This document shows positions 1-8,900 of a stretch of DNA of 9,806 bases, piece after piece. How positions within the stretch are numbered: the first letter of the stretch is position 1; every line of letters begins with the position of its first letter. This DNA is from Clostridia bacterium (GTDB lineage Bacteria > Bacillota > Clostridia > Christensenellales > Borkfalkiaceae), in contig JAFVSF010000170.1 in the NCBI GenBank assembly GCA_017503885.1, positions 1 through 9,806 on the forward strand, in the 5' to 3' direction. A program made the position numbers and the translations under genes. Under the pieces are notes generated by a model, which searched no databases, was not told the origin of the DNA, and saw only the letters and a program-made list of their open reading frames with translations.

Positions 1-138
1 AGTGCTTTCTGATGTAGCAACACTTTCAGACTCTTTTTCGCTACTACCTGTACCTGTAGTAGTACAAGCAACTGCACCGAAAAGTGTTGAACAGCACAAG
101 AAAAATGCACTGATACTGCTAATTAATTTCTTTTTCAT
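1..138 (-). CDS. Lipoprotein, N-terminal part (runs off the left edge)
   Basis: Only the first 46 codons are in the window. The start is the ATG at 138-136, six bases after a full AGGAGG (145-150 in plus coordinates). The product begins MKKKLISSISAFFLCCSTLF, a lysine-rich n-region and a hydrophobic core. GAVAC follows, a lipobox-like sequence with Cys25 as the candidate lipidated residue (-3 is Ala rather than the preferred Leu). After the cysteine comes a Thr/Ser/Gly/Glu-rich stretch (TTTGTGSSEKESES), the flexible linker usual in Gram-positive lipoproteins such as ABC-transporter substrate-binding proteins. The mature domain is outside the window, so the ligand or function cannot be stated. 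Two other cysteines (15 and 16) lie inside the hydrophobic core. The gene is divergent from the AraC-family regulator at 437, which makes it a plausible target of that regulator; this is inference. Confidence 0.85.
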   Translation of the reverse strand, partial: MKKKLISSISAFFLCCSTLFGAVACTTTGTGSSEKESESVATSEST

Positions 139-154
139 AACTTTCCTCCTGTTT

Positions 155-191
155 TTAGCGTTACGAAGAGATTTTTTATATCGCACGCTAA
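155..191 (-). other. Leader hairpin upstream of the lipoprotein ribosome binding site
   Basis: The transcript from the promoter at 204-232 would carry TTAGCGT (plus 185-191) and ACGCTAA (plus 155-161), a perfect 7-bp inverted repeat with 23 nt between the arms. Within the loop a further CGA/TCG pair is possible. The lower arm ends only 4 nt before the AGGAGG, so the fold could influence mRNA stability or initiation. No U-run follows, so it is not a terminator. Functional meaning is inferred only. Confidence 0.4.
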
Positions 192-203
192 CAAGCTGTT
201 TAT

Positions 204-232
204 ATTATAATATAATTTATTGCACAAGTCAA
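204..232 (-). promoter_or_regulatory. Sigma-A-type promoter of the lipoprotein gene
   Basis: On the minus strand TTGACT (232-227) is followed by a 17-bp spacer and a perfect TATAAT (209-204). Transcription would start near 197 and give a leader of about 60 nt before the lipoprotein ATG at 138. Five of six -35 bases and all -10 bases match consensus. Confidence 0.8.
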
Positions 233-388
233 TACTAAATTTTAATTAACTAATAACACTTTTTGTCATTATTAAGATTTTATACAAATTTCTATTGCAA
301 ATATTAATATTTTATTTGTTTTTAAGAATTTTCGAGGTGTCACAAAAATTGTCATAAAAGCAGTTTTTTATGCCATTTTTTGACTTGT

Positions 389-431
389 TTTAAACTAGGT
401 ATTGACATTTTTTGTGTTTTTGTTTAAACTA
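389..431 (+). repeat. Direct repeat TTTAAACTA, possible operator
   Basis: TTTAAACTA occurs at 389-397 and again at 423-431, 34 bp apart, about three helical turns. Each copy sits in a GTTT(T)AAAC half-palindrome. The first copy lies just upstream of the -35 and the second covers the proposed -10 of the AraC gene. AraC-family proteins commonly bind two directly repeated sites, so an autoregulatory site is possible. The region is very AT-rich and chance is a real alternative. Confidence 0.3.
402..430 (+). promoter_or_regulatory. Promoter of the AraC-family gene, start site near the ATG
   Basis: TTGACA at 402-407 is a perfect -35. With a 17-bp spacer the -10 is TAAACT (425-430), four of six consensus bases. 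Transcription would begin about seven bases on, that is at or next to the ATG at 437, which would make the message leaderless. The weak -10 fits a promoter that depends on an activator. Confidence 0.5.
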
Positions 432-436
432 TCACT

Positions 437-1282
437 ATGGAAAATATAACCAATTCTTATCCTGAAAAAACTTTAAAGGGTTACCCAAAAGATAAAACCG
501 TTTACGAAGATTTTGCAGACGGATCTTTCTATTTGTTTTTAGAAAAACACACTTTCTTTTTGGACGTACCACACTACCACGACAGTTTAGAGATTTTGTT
601 CGTTATAAAAGGCGAAACAATCGTTCACATAAATGGTGCAACGCATAATCTCAGTGCTGGCGAAGTTTTCGTATGCAACAGTCAAATGGTGCATTTTTAC
701 GAGAACTACGAAGAGGATAAATTGGCTTTTATAGCAGTACTTAGTTCGAAGTATTTACGCACCTTCCGTGAAGTGTATAAAAACGCTAATTTGCCAACTG
801 TTTTGAGGGATAAGAAAGCCAATGAAGAAATTTATAAAATTTTAGATGAATGGTTTAATTTAAAGCAAAGAAACACACTTTTAAACTGCTCTTATTCAAA
901 TATGCTCTTAAATAAAATCATAGAACTTTATGGCGTAATTCCTATTGGGCAAGAAGATGAAAACAACGTTTTAGCAATCAATTTTATCAACTACGTAAAC
1001 GAAAATTACAATAAAGACATTACTCTTGAATCTGCAGCAAAACACTTTGGGTATTCCAAAGAGTATTTTTCTAAAAAATTCAAGCAAACCGTTGATAAAA
1101 ACTTTCTGGCGTTCGTAAACTCGGTAAGAATTCAAAAAGCAATAGAAATGATAGAAAATCCCAATAATAAACTCACTGTTTTTGAAGTTTGTTTGGCGTG
1201 TGGTTTTAACAACACTTCTTCTCTTTATAGGCATTTAAAAAAGATTGAATATCCTTTGTATTCAAGCAAAAATTTAGAATAA
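437..1282 (+). CDS. AraC-family transcriptional regulator with N-terminal cupin domain
   Basis: A 281-residue protein of normal length for the family. Residues ~32-90 form the AraC-type cupin sensor domain, with the hallmark PHYHDSLEILFVIKGE (45-60) followed by a GEVFVCNSQMVH strand-turn (75-86). Residues ~178-270 are the double helix-turn-helix: ITLESAAKHFGYSKEYFSKKFK (first, ~195-216) and LTVFEVCLACGFNNTSSLYR (second, ~246-265). The usual closing G-x-TP-x-x-YR motif is degenerate (KIEYPLYSSKNLE), so the C-terminus has diverged. The start at 437 is forced: an in-frame TAA lies at 425-427 and the next methionine is at residue 84, inside the cupin. No Shine-Dalgarno sequence precedes it. Members of this type usually sense a sugar or small molecule and activate adjacent transport or catabolic genes. 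Here the nearest candidate target is the divergent lipoprotein gene. The ligand cannot be told from sequence. Confidence 0.92.
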   Translation: MENITNSYPEKTLKGYPKDKTVYEDFADGSFYLFLEKHTFFLDVPHYHDSLEILFVIKGETIVHINGATHNLSAGEVFVCNSQMVHFYENYEEDKLAFIAVLSSKYLRTFREVYKNANLPTVLRDKKANEEIYKILDEWFNLKQRNTLLNCSYSNMLLNKIIELYGVIPIGQEDENNVLAINFINYVNENYNKDITLESAAKHFGYSKEYFSKKFKQTVDKNFLAFVNSVRIQKAIEMIENPNNKLTVFEVCLACGFNNTSSLYRHLKKIEYPLYSSKNLE

Positions 1283-1289
1283 AAGATTG

Positions 1290-1323
1290 AACGGCGTTGC
1301 CAAATTTGGCAACGCCGTTTTTT
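1290..1323. terminator. Bidirectional intrinsic terminator between convergent genes
   Basis: A 30-nt perfect palindrome (1290-1319) with GC-rich arms around GGCGTTGCC and an AAATTT centre is followed on the plus strand by a run of six T (1318-1323). It starts 7 nt after the AraC stop codon. On the minus strand the hairpin lies 18 nt behind the PHP-gene stop and is followed by CAATCTTTT, a poorer U-tract, so termination is probably stronger for the AraC gene. Confidence 0.88.
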
Positions 1324-1337
1324 ATTTTTCTTTCTAA

Positions 1338-2717
1338 TTATTTTTTTAAAAGAACGTACTTATCAACCAACTTTTTAGCCCTAGAAGACACCGATTCAAC
1401 CTCGGTTTTATCTGCATTGCCTATTGCGTATTGGTAGGTTATCTCCCCGTCTAAATACGCCTGCTTATCATGAATAGGAAAATACCTTTCCATTAAAAAA
1501 GACGCATATTTTATATACCTAAACTCACCCACCAATCTATACTCTTTAGAGATTGTATCAACAGCCACCGAAAATTTATCTTTGACTGCTGAAATTATAT
1601 CTTCTCTCGTATTGTCTTTTGCAAAAACTATCGTTGAACAAATATCCCAATTTCTATTTTCTGCCGTTGAGCCGTGAGAGTCCGTCGAGCCAACTATAGG
1701 ATGCACTCTACCATGCAAATACTCGTCGTAATAAAGTGCAGTTTGAAAACCGTTTTGCGAATAATAATTTTCCCCACCCAAAACCTCAAAGGCGTCAAAC
1801 GGATGATTTTCGAGCATATACCTAGTAAATTTTTCGGGTATTTGCCAAACGTTCCAAAGCCAATAAGGATGAGCAAAAATGCCGAGACCATCTGCCTTTT
1901 TAATCTTATCGAATATCCAAAGGCACACTGCGTAAGATTTAGCGTCTACGTCGTTTGGAATTGGATTTTCGCCACTTTTTAGCCCCCTTTCAATCTCTTC
2001 TATCTCTGCCCAATAATCTTCCATTTTATAAACGTCTGGTGGAGTGACTTTTTCATTAAACCTACGGCGAGAAAGTTCTCCGTTAGTTTCTAAATAATTC
2101 TCTTTCATAGGGAGCAGTCCGTTTACCGAAAAAAGCCCGCCTGCGTTTACTATATGCACGGTAGTTCCAGGAAGATGCACCTCTTCGCCAGGTAAAATAT
2201 TTATACCTAGTTTTACGTCTTTGTAGAAAGATATTGCATCGAGCGAAGGAAAATATTTATCGTGGTCTGTTATAAAAATAAAATCATAGCCTTTTCTGCG
2301 ATAATTTGCACATACGATTTGTGGATCTTCTTTTCCGTCAGAGCCTGTCGTATGCACGTGAAAATCGCCACGAAGAGGATAACGCGTAGCAAGTTCGCCG
2401 TCAACTGCATAAATAGAAAGTTGCTCTACTCTTTGTTCCCCCTTATAAATACGCACGTAATACTCACACTCGCCGTCTGCCGTAAAGTTAAATTTTAAAT
2501 TACCCTCGCTATCGGTTGATAAATCAATCTTTTTTAGGTTATTTTTATAAAATTCTTCGTCGGGAGAGCCTGCGTCTAAACGCAAAATTTTAAGAGTATA
2601 TTCGCCGGCAAAAGAATTTCTCTTTGCCAAGGCTCTTATGCAAAATTCTACGTTTTCGCCAACGGGGAAAACCAAAGGAAATATATCGAATTTTTCATTT
2701 TTAAAGTGCTCAGACAT
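1338..2717 (-). CDS. PHP-domain metallohydrolase (CehA/McbA-like)
   Basis: A 459-residue cytoplasmic protein (no signal peptide). Residues ~10-110 look like an all-beta N-terminal domain, and the PHP domain follows. The metal-binding motifs are all present in order: GDFHVHTTGSDG (118-129; His120, His122, Asp127), FITDHD (148-153; Asp151, His152), GEEVHL (177-182; Glu178/179), His188, FAHPYW (281-286; His283) and VGSTDSHGS (342-350; Asp346, His348). PHP enzymes use two or three metal ions to hydrolyse phosphoesters or other bonds. The layout beta domain plus PHP resembles proteins annotated CehA/McbA-type metallohydrolases, whose substrates vary, so no substrate is proposed. The start has GGAGG six bases upstream (2724-2728) and a consensus promoter behind it. 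The gene is monocistronic within the window: a terminator lies upstream, and downstream it converges on the AraC gene. Confidence 0.88.
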   Translation of the reverse strand: MSEHFKNEKFDIFPLVFPVGENVEFCIRALAKRNSFAGEYTLKILRLDAGSPDEEFYKNNLKKIDLSTDSEGNLKFNFTADGECEYYVRIYKGEQRVEQLSIYAVDGELATRYPLRGDFHVHTTGSDGKEDPQIVCANYRRKGYDFIFITDHDKYFPSLDAISFYKDVKLGINILPGEEVHLPGTTVHIVNAGGLFSVNGLLPMKENYLETNGELSRRRFNEKVTPPDVYKMEDYWAEIEEIERGLKSGENPIPNDVDAKSYAVCLWIFDKIKKADGLGIFAHPYWLWNVWQIPEKFTRYMLENHPFDAFEVLGGENYYSQNGFQTALYYDEYLHGRVHPIVGSTDSHGSTAENRNWDICSTIVFAKDNTREDIISAVKDKFSVAVDTISKEYRLVGEFRYIKYASFLMERYFPIHDKQAYLDGEITYQYAIGNADKTEVESVSSRAKKLVDKYVLLKK

Positions 2718-2740
2718 AATACACCTCCAAACCTAAAAAC

Positions 2741-2769
2741 ATTATACACTTGTGGCTTTATATTGTCAA
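2741..2769 (-). promoter_or_regulatory. Consensus sigma-A promoter of the PHP gene
   Basis: On the minus strand TTGACA (2769-2764), a 17-bp spacer and TATAAT (2746-2741) match consensus at all twelve bases. The start site would be near 2734, leaving a leader of roughly 17 nt that contains the ribosome binding site GGAGG (2728-2724). The promoter begins about 10 bp after the terminator of the upstream unit, so the PHP gene should be transcribed independently and strongly. Confidence 0.88.
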
Positions 2770-2778
2770 TACGTTTAT

Positions 2779-2814
2779 AAAAAAAGTGGTTGCGAAATTT
2801 CGCAACCACTTTTT
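2779..2814 (-). terminator. Intrinsic terminator of the giant-protein/small-ORF unit
   Basis: A 34-nt perfect palindrome (2781-2814) with a GTGGTTGCG/CGCAACCAC core and an AAATTT centre. On the minus strand it is followed by seven consecutive T (2785-2779). It starts 8 nt after the stop codon of the 39-residue ORF and so ends that transcription unit, which supports the small ORF being part of it. On the plus strand a T-run also follows, so it can work in both directions. Confidence 0.9.
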
Positions 2815-2822
2815 GCTTGTAA

Positions 2823-2942
2823 TTAGCCAATTTCCTCTGGAAAATCTGGCATATCTCCAATGTTATCGTTTGACGTTCTTACGATATCGTCTTCTGAAAA
2901 ATAAACTAATTCTAATTGAATTTTTTCATAAATTTTCTTCAT
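2823..2942 (-). CDS. Small acidic protein of 39 residues, unknown function
   Basis: The ORF starts at ATG 2942-2940 and ends with TAA at 2825-2823. It begins MKKIYEKIQLELVYFSEDD and ends IGDMPDFPEEIG. Support for translation: AAAGGAG (2956-2950) lies 7 nt before the ATG and overlaps the second of the tandem stop codons of the giant gene; the gap to that gene is 15 nt; and a strong terminator follows 8 nt after its stop. The protein has four basic and ten acidic residues, no signal peptide, no membrane segment and no cysteine. From memory, many gut Firmicutes encode short proteins of the form MKKxYEKPxLE...F...DVIxTS. This one fits (YEK, LELVYF, DDIVRTS), except that the usual proline after YEK is isoleucine. 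Their role is not known to me. A peptide precursor, a chaperone-like partner of the secreted protein, or an independent small protein are all open. Confidence 0.78.
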   Translation of the reverse strand: MKKIYEKIQLELVYFSEDDIVRTSNDNIGDMPDFPEEIG

Positions 2943-2957
2943 GCCAAATCTCCTTTA

Positions 2958-5900
2958 TTAATTAATACAAATTACGGCTTGACCAGGTTGAAGCGTTACG
3001 CTACCAGATACGGCTTGATAAGGTGCTCCATCAACACCCACTACGCCGTAACCTACAAGGTAACATATGCTACCACTTGCTGTAACGGTTACCGAGCTAG
3101 ACATTTTATCCTCATCTGCATTTACGTAGAACGTTGCTTCGTTAGTGCCGTTAGAAAGTGTAGTCGTGAGTAAGTTTCCGCTCACTTCTCTCGTCTTCCA
3201 ATCATAACCATCGAGTAAGCCTTGAATAAGCTCAAATTGATAGCCTGCCGTTTTAGCAGCGTTATAATAACTACCACTTGCTTTGTTACCGATACCGTTA
3301 CCGTAACCGTTTCCGTCGTAACCTACCATACTACCTGCAAGTTCGCCTGTAATTGGGAAGTAACAGAACCAAGAATATCCTGCAACGTCGTGTGCTGCTG
3401 CGTAAAGAAGAGACATATACAAATCTTGCTCTGAAAGCGTTCCGCTGTTTTGTGTATGTGACGTAATCGCTTGATAGAACTCAAAGTTTGCTTTATCGCC
3501 TATGTGGTTACCGTATACGGCGTCAAAAGAATTTTCATAACGGTTCGTGACAGTATAGAACGGATAATCCATTGCATGTTGAGTGTAGATATCTACGTAG
3601 AGATACTTGTTATCAACGCCAGGAATACTCAACCAATCCTTATAGTAATTGTAAAGAGTGTTGCCGGTGTAAACCTCTTCACTACCCGAAGACTGGAATA
3701 AACAAGCAAGATAGAATGGGTCTGTTACGCCAAGTGCTTCACAAGCCTCATCTAAAGCACTAATCGTGTATTTCATAGCGTTTAAATCATCGCCATCATA
3801 AGGCTCGTCGTCAAGTGAGAAACCGTAGAATGCAGGGTGAGTTACGTAATCTGCAAAGCCTTGACGGTTATTTATTGCAGTAGTAACTTGAGCCTTACTT
3901 GTTGCGTGTCCATCAGAGCCATCACTCATAGAGAGTTTATAGAATACCTCGTCACAAACGAGAACTTTCATACCCATAGACCAAGCAGTATCCATAATAT
4001 ATCTAAGTCTGCTTGCTTCCCACGTGTCGTCTGCTTTATATTCGCCGGCAGTATCTCTTGCTAACAAGATAACGTTGTTACCCATATCTTTTAATCTTTG
4101 AGCGTGTGCTGGGAATTCCTCAGGAGATGTCCAGTCGGTAGCGTCAACCTTGTCTGGACTCCAACCAGTGTCCTTATTGTAGTATACAAAATATTTCTTA
4201 TCGCTTGAATCGTAATAGCATCCTGTAGTGCTAATGCCCATAGTTGACATTTGCGTAGAACTGAACTTATACAAACCGTCGAGCATTGACTTGTAACTAA
4301 ATACAGGCTTAACTTCTGGCGTTGCTACCAAGTTACTAGTGCTACTATTATACTCTTCAAAATAAGAGTGTGCAGTAACGGTAATATTGTGGTTACCTAT
4401 AACTTCTGCCTCGTAAACTAAATCTGCGTTAGCCATTACAACTACTCCGTCACGATAATCGTTATCATCATAAACAATATAATAGTCTGCATTGTCAACT
4501 TCCGTCCAAGTTACGGTATAACCTAAGCCCTTAGAAAGTGTAGGCGTTGCAAGAGTGTCTTCGCTAGTATTGTTTGCACCAAGTTCAGCTGCTGTTTTTA
4601 CGCTAGCCAAATGTTCTACAACCGTATTGTAAGTTTCAATATAGTCTTCTACTGTTTCACTATCGTTAATTATAGTAACGATATGATTATTGTTGATATA
4701 ATTTACGATATATTCTTTATGCACTTTAGTGTAAGCAGTGCTATTTAAATATCCGTTAATTACTGCAAGGTGTTGAGCCTTAATCTTTGTAAGGCTAGTG
4801 TTAGTTTCAACTGGCTCTAAATCAAAGGTAACGCTTAAACCATTGTTGCTAAGTTTGAAATCAGTTACTCTGTAAATAACGCCTCCAACCACAATTTCAG
4901 CATCATAACCCATAACTAAACGAACGCCGTTAATCATTACGGTCTTTACTGCACCGTTGCTAATTGTAAAGCCGTTTGCTGTAGAATCAATAATGGTGTA
5001 ACCACCTTTTGCATTTTCATTTTTAGATACATTAAGGTTACTATCAATAGTGATATCTGCAACTTGTTGTACGTAATACGTGTCACTTTCAAGTTTATTA
5101 TCATTTATTGCTGCAGTTGCAACTTGATACATACTTCTTGAATGTTCGTTTTCGTCGTATGCAGTATAAATATAGCCTTCGCCTGTGGTGTATTGTACTT
5201 TAATGTAACCTCTTGCCGAGAATGCACGAGCAAACTGGTCTGCACTCAAGTTTACAAACGCTGCAGAATAAGTATCGCCGTCGTTCCATTCCGTTGTTTC
5301 TACTTGTACGTAATATCCTTCGCCAAGATCTTGATGTGTAAATTCTCTTGTTGCGAGGTAACTTGTAGGTGCTAAAATAGTACCAAGTTCTGTAAAGTAT
5401 TTAAGTTCTTTACCTGCTTCGTAATAAGGCTTATCAATATCTACTAAGAAACGAATACCCGTACGATCATCTTTAGCGTCTCCTTTACGAACAGCCGCAC
5501 CGTTTTGCATTTGGAATTTAATCCATACTGGATAAAGTGTTTTACCCTCTTCTTGAAGAGAAATTTTATAACCTGCTGGATATAAATCTGGGTAAGTTTC
5601 AATATTCGTAGTCCAACCAACGAATACGTAACCATTTTTGCCGTATTCAGCAGGGTTAAGTTCAGGAAGAACGTAACTATCTGTTACAATTTTTTGTGGA
5701 ATAGAAGAACCATCGTTTAAAATAAGAGAGTTCTTTAGAGTAGTCATATCCATTCCTGGGTTTGCTACTGTAACAGTTGCACCATTATTTTCTTTATAGA
5801 AAGAGATAGTATTTAAATAAGGCGAATAAGCAGAGAATGTACCATATGTGTCATGAGCGTTAACTAAATCATATTGTACTTTTGCCAACTCGTTACCATC

Positions 5901-8900
5901 GATTGAAACGAACGTATATACCGTATCTGCATCAAGTAATTTATAACCGATAACTACGCTATAGGTTTGACCTGGAACAAAATACGCACCTGTAATTGCA
6001 GGAGCATCAAAATTGCCGTGCGTATCATAACCTTTATCACAGCCTGAGAAGAACTGCACGCATTGTGAAGGACTAATATTTTCCCCCTCTCCACGAAGAA
6101 GGAAGAAACGCCAACCAAAACCAGTCTTTATACTCACTTTACCATTGCCTAAGTCACGTGTGCCAAGCATTACGGCAAACGTCTCGTAATAATTTGCACT
6201 ATCATACTTAAAATCAAAAGAAAGTGTGAATGACGTAGAATCGATATATCCCTTTTTATATTCACCCTCTGAACCATCCGTATGAGTGAGCACCTCAAAT
6301 CCATCGTGGAACGCACCTTTGCCATAACCAACTTTACTTAAATCAGATAAAATATAGTGGTCTTCAAAAACGTCTGGAATATTATTGCCACCTGCACTAG
6401 TAATTGCAAACGCATCTTCTCCACCTGCACTATATACTGCCGTATAATCAGCATCTACAACGTAACAGCTTGCCTCGCCGTTAGGATTTTGCCAAAATGC
6501 GTAAGAAGGAATTTCACAACCCTTCTTAATTTCGATAGTCATACTATCGCTAAGTGTGGTTGTAAGACCAAGACCTGCTCTTGTAAACTTATTTATAGCC
6601 ATTTCAGTTACGCCAATTTCTCTAAGCGTTTTACCATTTATTGTTACGTAATCTAAAAGGTTAAACTTTTGAAGATGTGAGACGTCTAAACCAAGGTTCC
6701 ACGAGCCGTCTACGGATGCAGGATAGTCACTACTGCTTGGTTGAATAATAAGAATATTAGAATTGTTGTCTATTCTTCTTAATCCAATAATGCCCGTTGT
6801 ACCTAAAACGGTAGGGTTTTTAGTATAAACAGCATTTACGGTAATATTGCCGTTAGCCGTGTAAGCTTCCCATACACCTCTGTAACCCTCTTTTTCAGGA
6901 ACTTCAGGAGCAGTGAAACCTTTTGATTCAAGATAAGAAATTGTTTCTACAACCTCGCCGTCTGCAACGAAGGTTGCCTTATACTGTCTTTCCCACACAC
7001 CATTGTCTGCACCAACGTTAACAAAGGTAACTTCTTCGGTAGTTACGTAGTAAATCTCATCGCCATCTGTTGCATATTTGTATGATGGGAACTGTGCACC
7101 TGCTCTTATAGTTACCTTTGTAGCACCGTTTAAAGCGCCTGCAGCACCAGGAACTCTAACAGCAAAACAGTCATCTACCCAAAGGTTAATTTTAGGATCT
7201 TCTACTGGATCTCCATAAGTTGCTATTCTTGAACGGAGAGTGTAACCGTCTACTATGATTTTATCGTAAAGATTAAGTGCAGAAACTCTCGCCTCAGTCA
7301 CAGGAATATTATAGCTTTCGCCAGCATTTGGATAATCTTTATCAGAAAGTCTAAACATCATCCAGTTGTTTTTATTATCTCTTGCGTAAGTAACTCTACT
7401 GATAGAAGTATTATACTCGCCAGCCTTTAGCGTCTTAGTAAATACTGCGTGTATCGTCAAATTAGAGGTAATTTCATCCAAAACATCAACCAGTGTACCA
7501 TCCTCATACTCCCAGTGAGAAAACTCATACGTATACATCTCATCTTCTGCTTTTTTAGGATTGCCTGGCATAATGTCCATCATCCACAAACCGTCTTCAT
7601 TAACTTCTACAACAATAGGATCTTCACCATCAACCAAGAAAGTTACCGTATATCCGCTAGAAGTCTGCAACACCCAGTTACCAGAACCGTCTTTTACAAA
7701 CGTTACGTCTTCGGTAGTAACGTATACCTCTTTAGCACCTGTTGCTAAAGCGTTATAGGTTGGGAATTGACAACCTGCTAAAATTGTAATCTTAGTAGCA
7801 GTGTTGTTACCAGGACGGAAAGTAAAGTATCCATAGTTACCCCAAACGTTTAAGAATGCCTCGCCCGGTGTTGCAAGTGGTTTATCATCAATTAAAACGT
7901 AAGGTAAGAAGTTTGCTGATTGAGCATAAGATTTAGCAGTTGTTGCAGTACCAGCATAAGTGTTAGGGGCATTATTATAATCGCTACCTGCAAGTTGAAC
8001 ACCTGCAAACGCAGTACTATCTTTTCCAATGAATAACTTAGCGTCAGTTACCGTTGTTTCTATCTTTTCAACGTGTTCAACCCATTGTCCATCTACGTAG
8101 TCCCATTGAATATCTCTAGTAACTTCGTATTTAATATTAGTAGAACTATCTAAAACGTAAAAACCTTTTTTAATGGTTATAGTCTTATGGTTATCTCCTG
8201 CATCACCACTACCACTTGGATATGCACTTGGAACTTGAAGTTTAATAGCATTACCTAATTCTTGTGGAGTTAAGAAGGCAAGAATTGGAGCATATTTGCT
8301 ACCACTAGCAATGTTGCCTTGAGTAGCACCGTAAGCACCGTTATCTGTAGCGTTTATATCATAAACAGGTGTACCGTTAAATTCAATGTAAGACATTTGA
8401 ACTGCACCACCTTGTAAGCTAGAGTCACTAACGCCTTTCCACTCTTTTTCGTTAATAGCATACGCACCAGTTGAATCATATTGTTGTGTCCAATACTGAA
8501 CTTCATTAGTGTGGAGATAATAAAGCATTGTGCCGTTAGAATTCGTATAATCTTGTACTAAAATCTTAAAAGCATCGGTAATATCTACTGAAGATTCAAC
8601 TTTTTTGAATTCACTACCACTCTTAACGTATTCAACGTCTTTAGAAACGTAATATAACTTCGTTAGGTCATCCGTAAGCCACGCCATACCCTTGGCAACC
8701 TTAAAGGAACTTACGTTAGGGATATAGCCCGTAGGTATCCAGGTTTGAGTGTAGCATCCTCCAACTTTCGCATCATAATCAGCGTTCCAAACGAATATAG
8801 GTGCATATACACCCTTATTGCCCGAAATAGTGCCGTGACCAGAGCCGTAAGTAATATCGGTTATTTCCCCTGCATTAAGTGCTGCATTTGCCTCTTTATT

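Noticed and set aside
2..238. Plus-strand ORF of 78 codons at the left edge
   Set aside because: It is antisense to the lipoprotein start, its promoter and leader, has no ribosome binding site, and its translation resembles nothing; the minus-strand lipoprotein explains the region.
971..1234. Antisense ORF inside the AraC-family gene
   Set aside because: Shadow of the helix-turn-helix coding region; no start signals.
1246..1282. Frameshift at the end of the AraC-family gene
   Set aside because: The final segment EYPLYSSKNL still aligns loosely with the usual G-x-TP-x-x-Y-R-x-N-L end and the terminator follows at once, so divergence is simpler than a frameshift.
2648..2860. Minus-strand ORF spanning the terminator and PHP promoter
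   Set aside because: It crosses a perfect terminator hairpin and a consensus promoter, overlaps two better-supported genes in another frame, and lacks a ribosome binding site.
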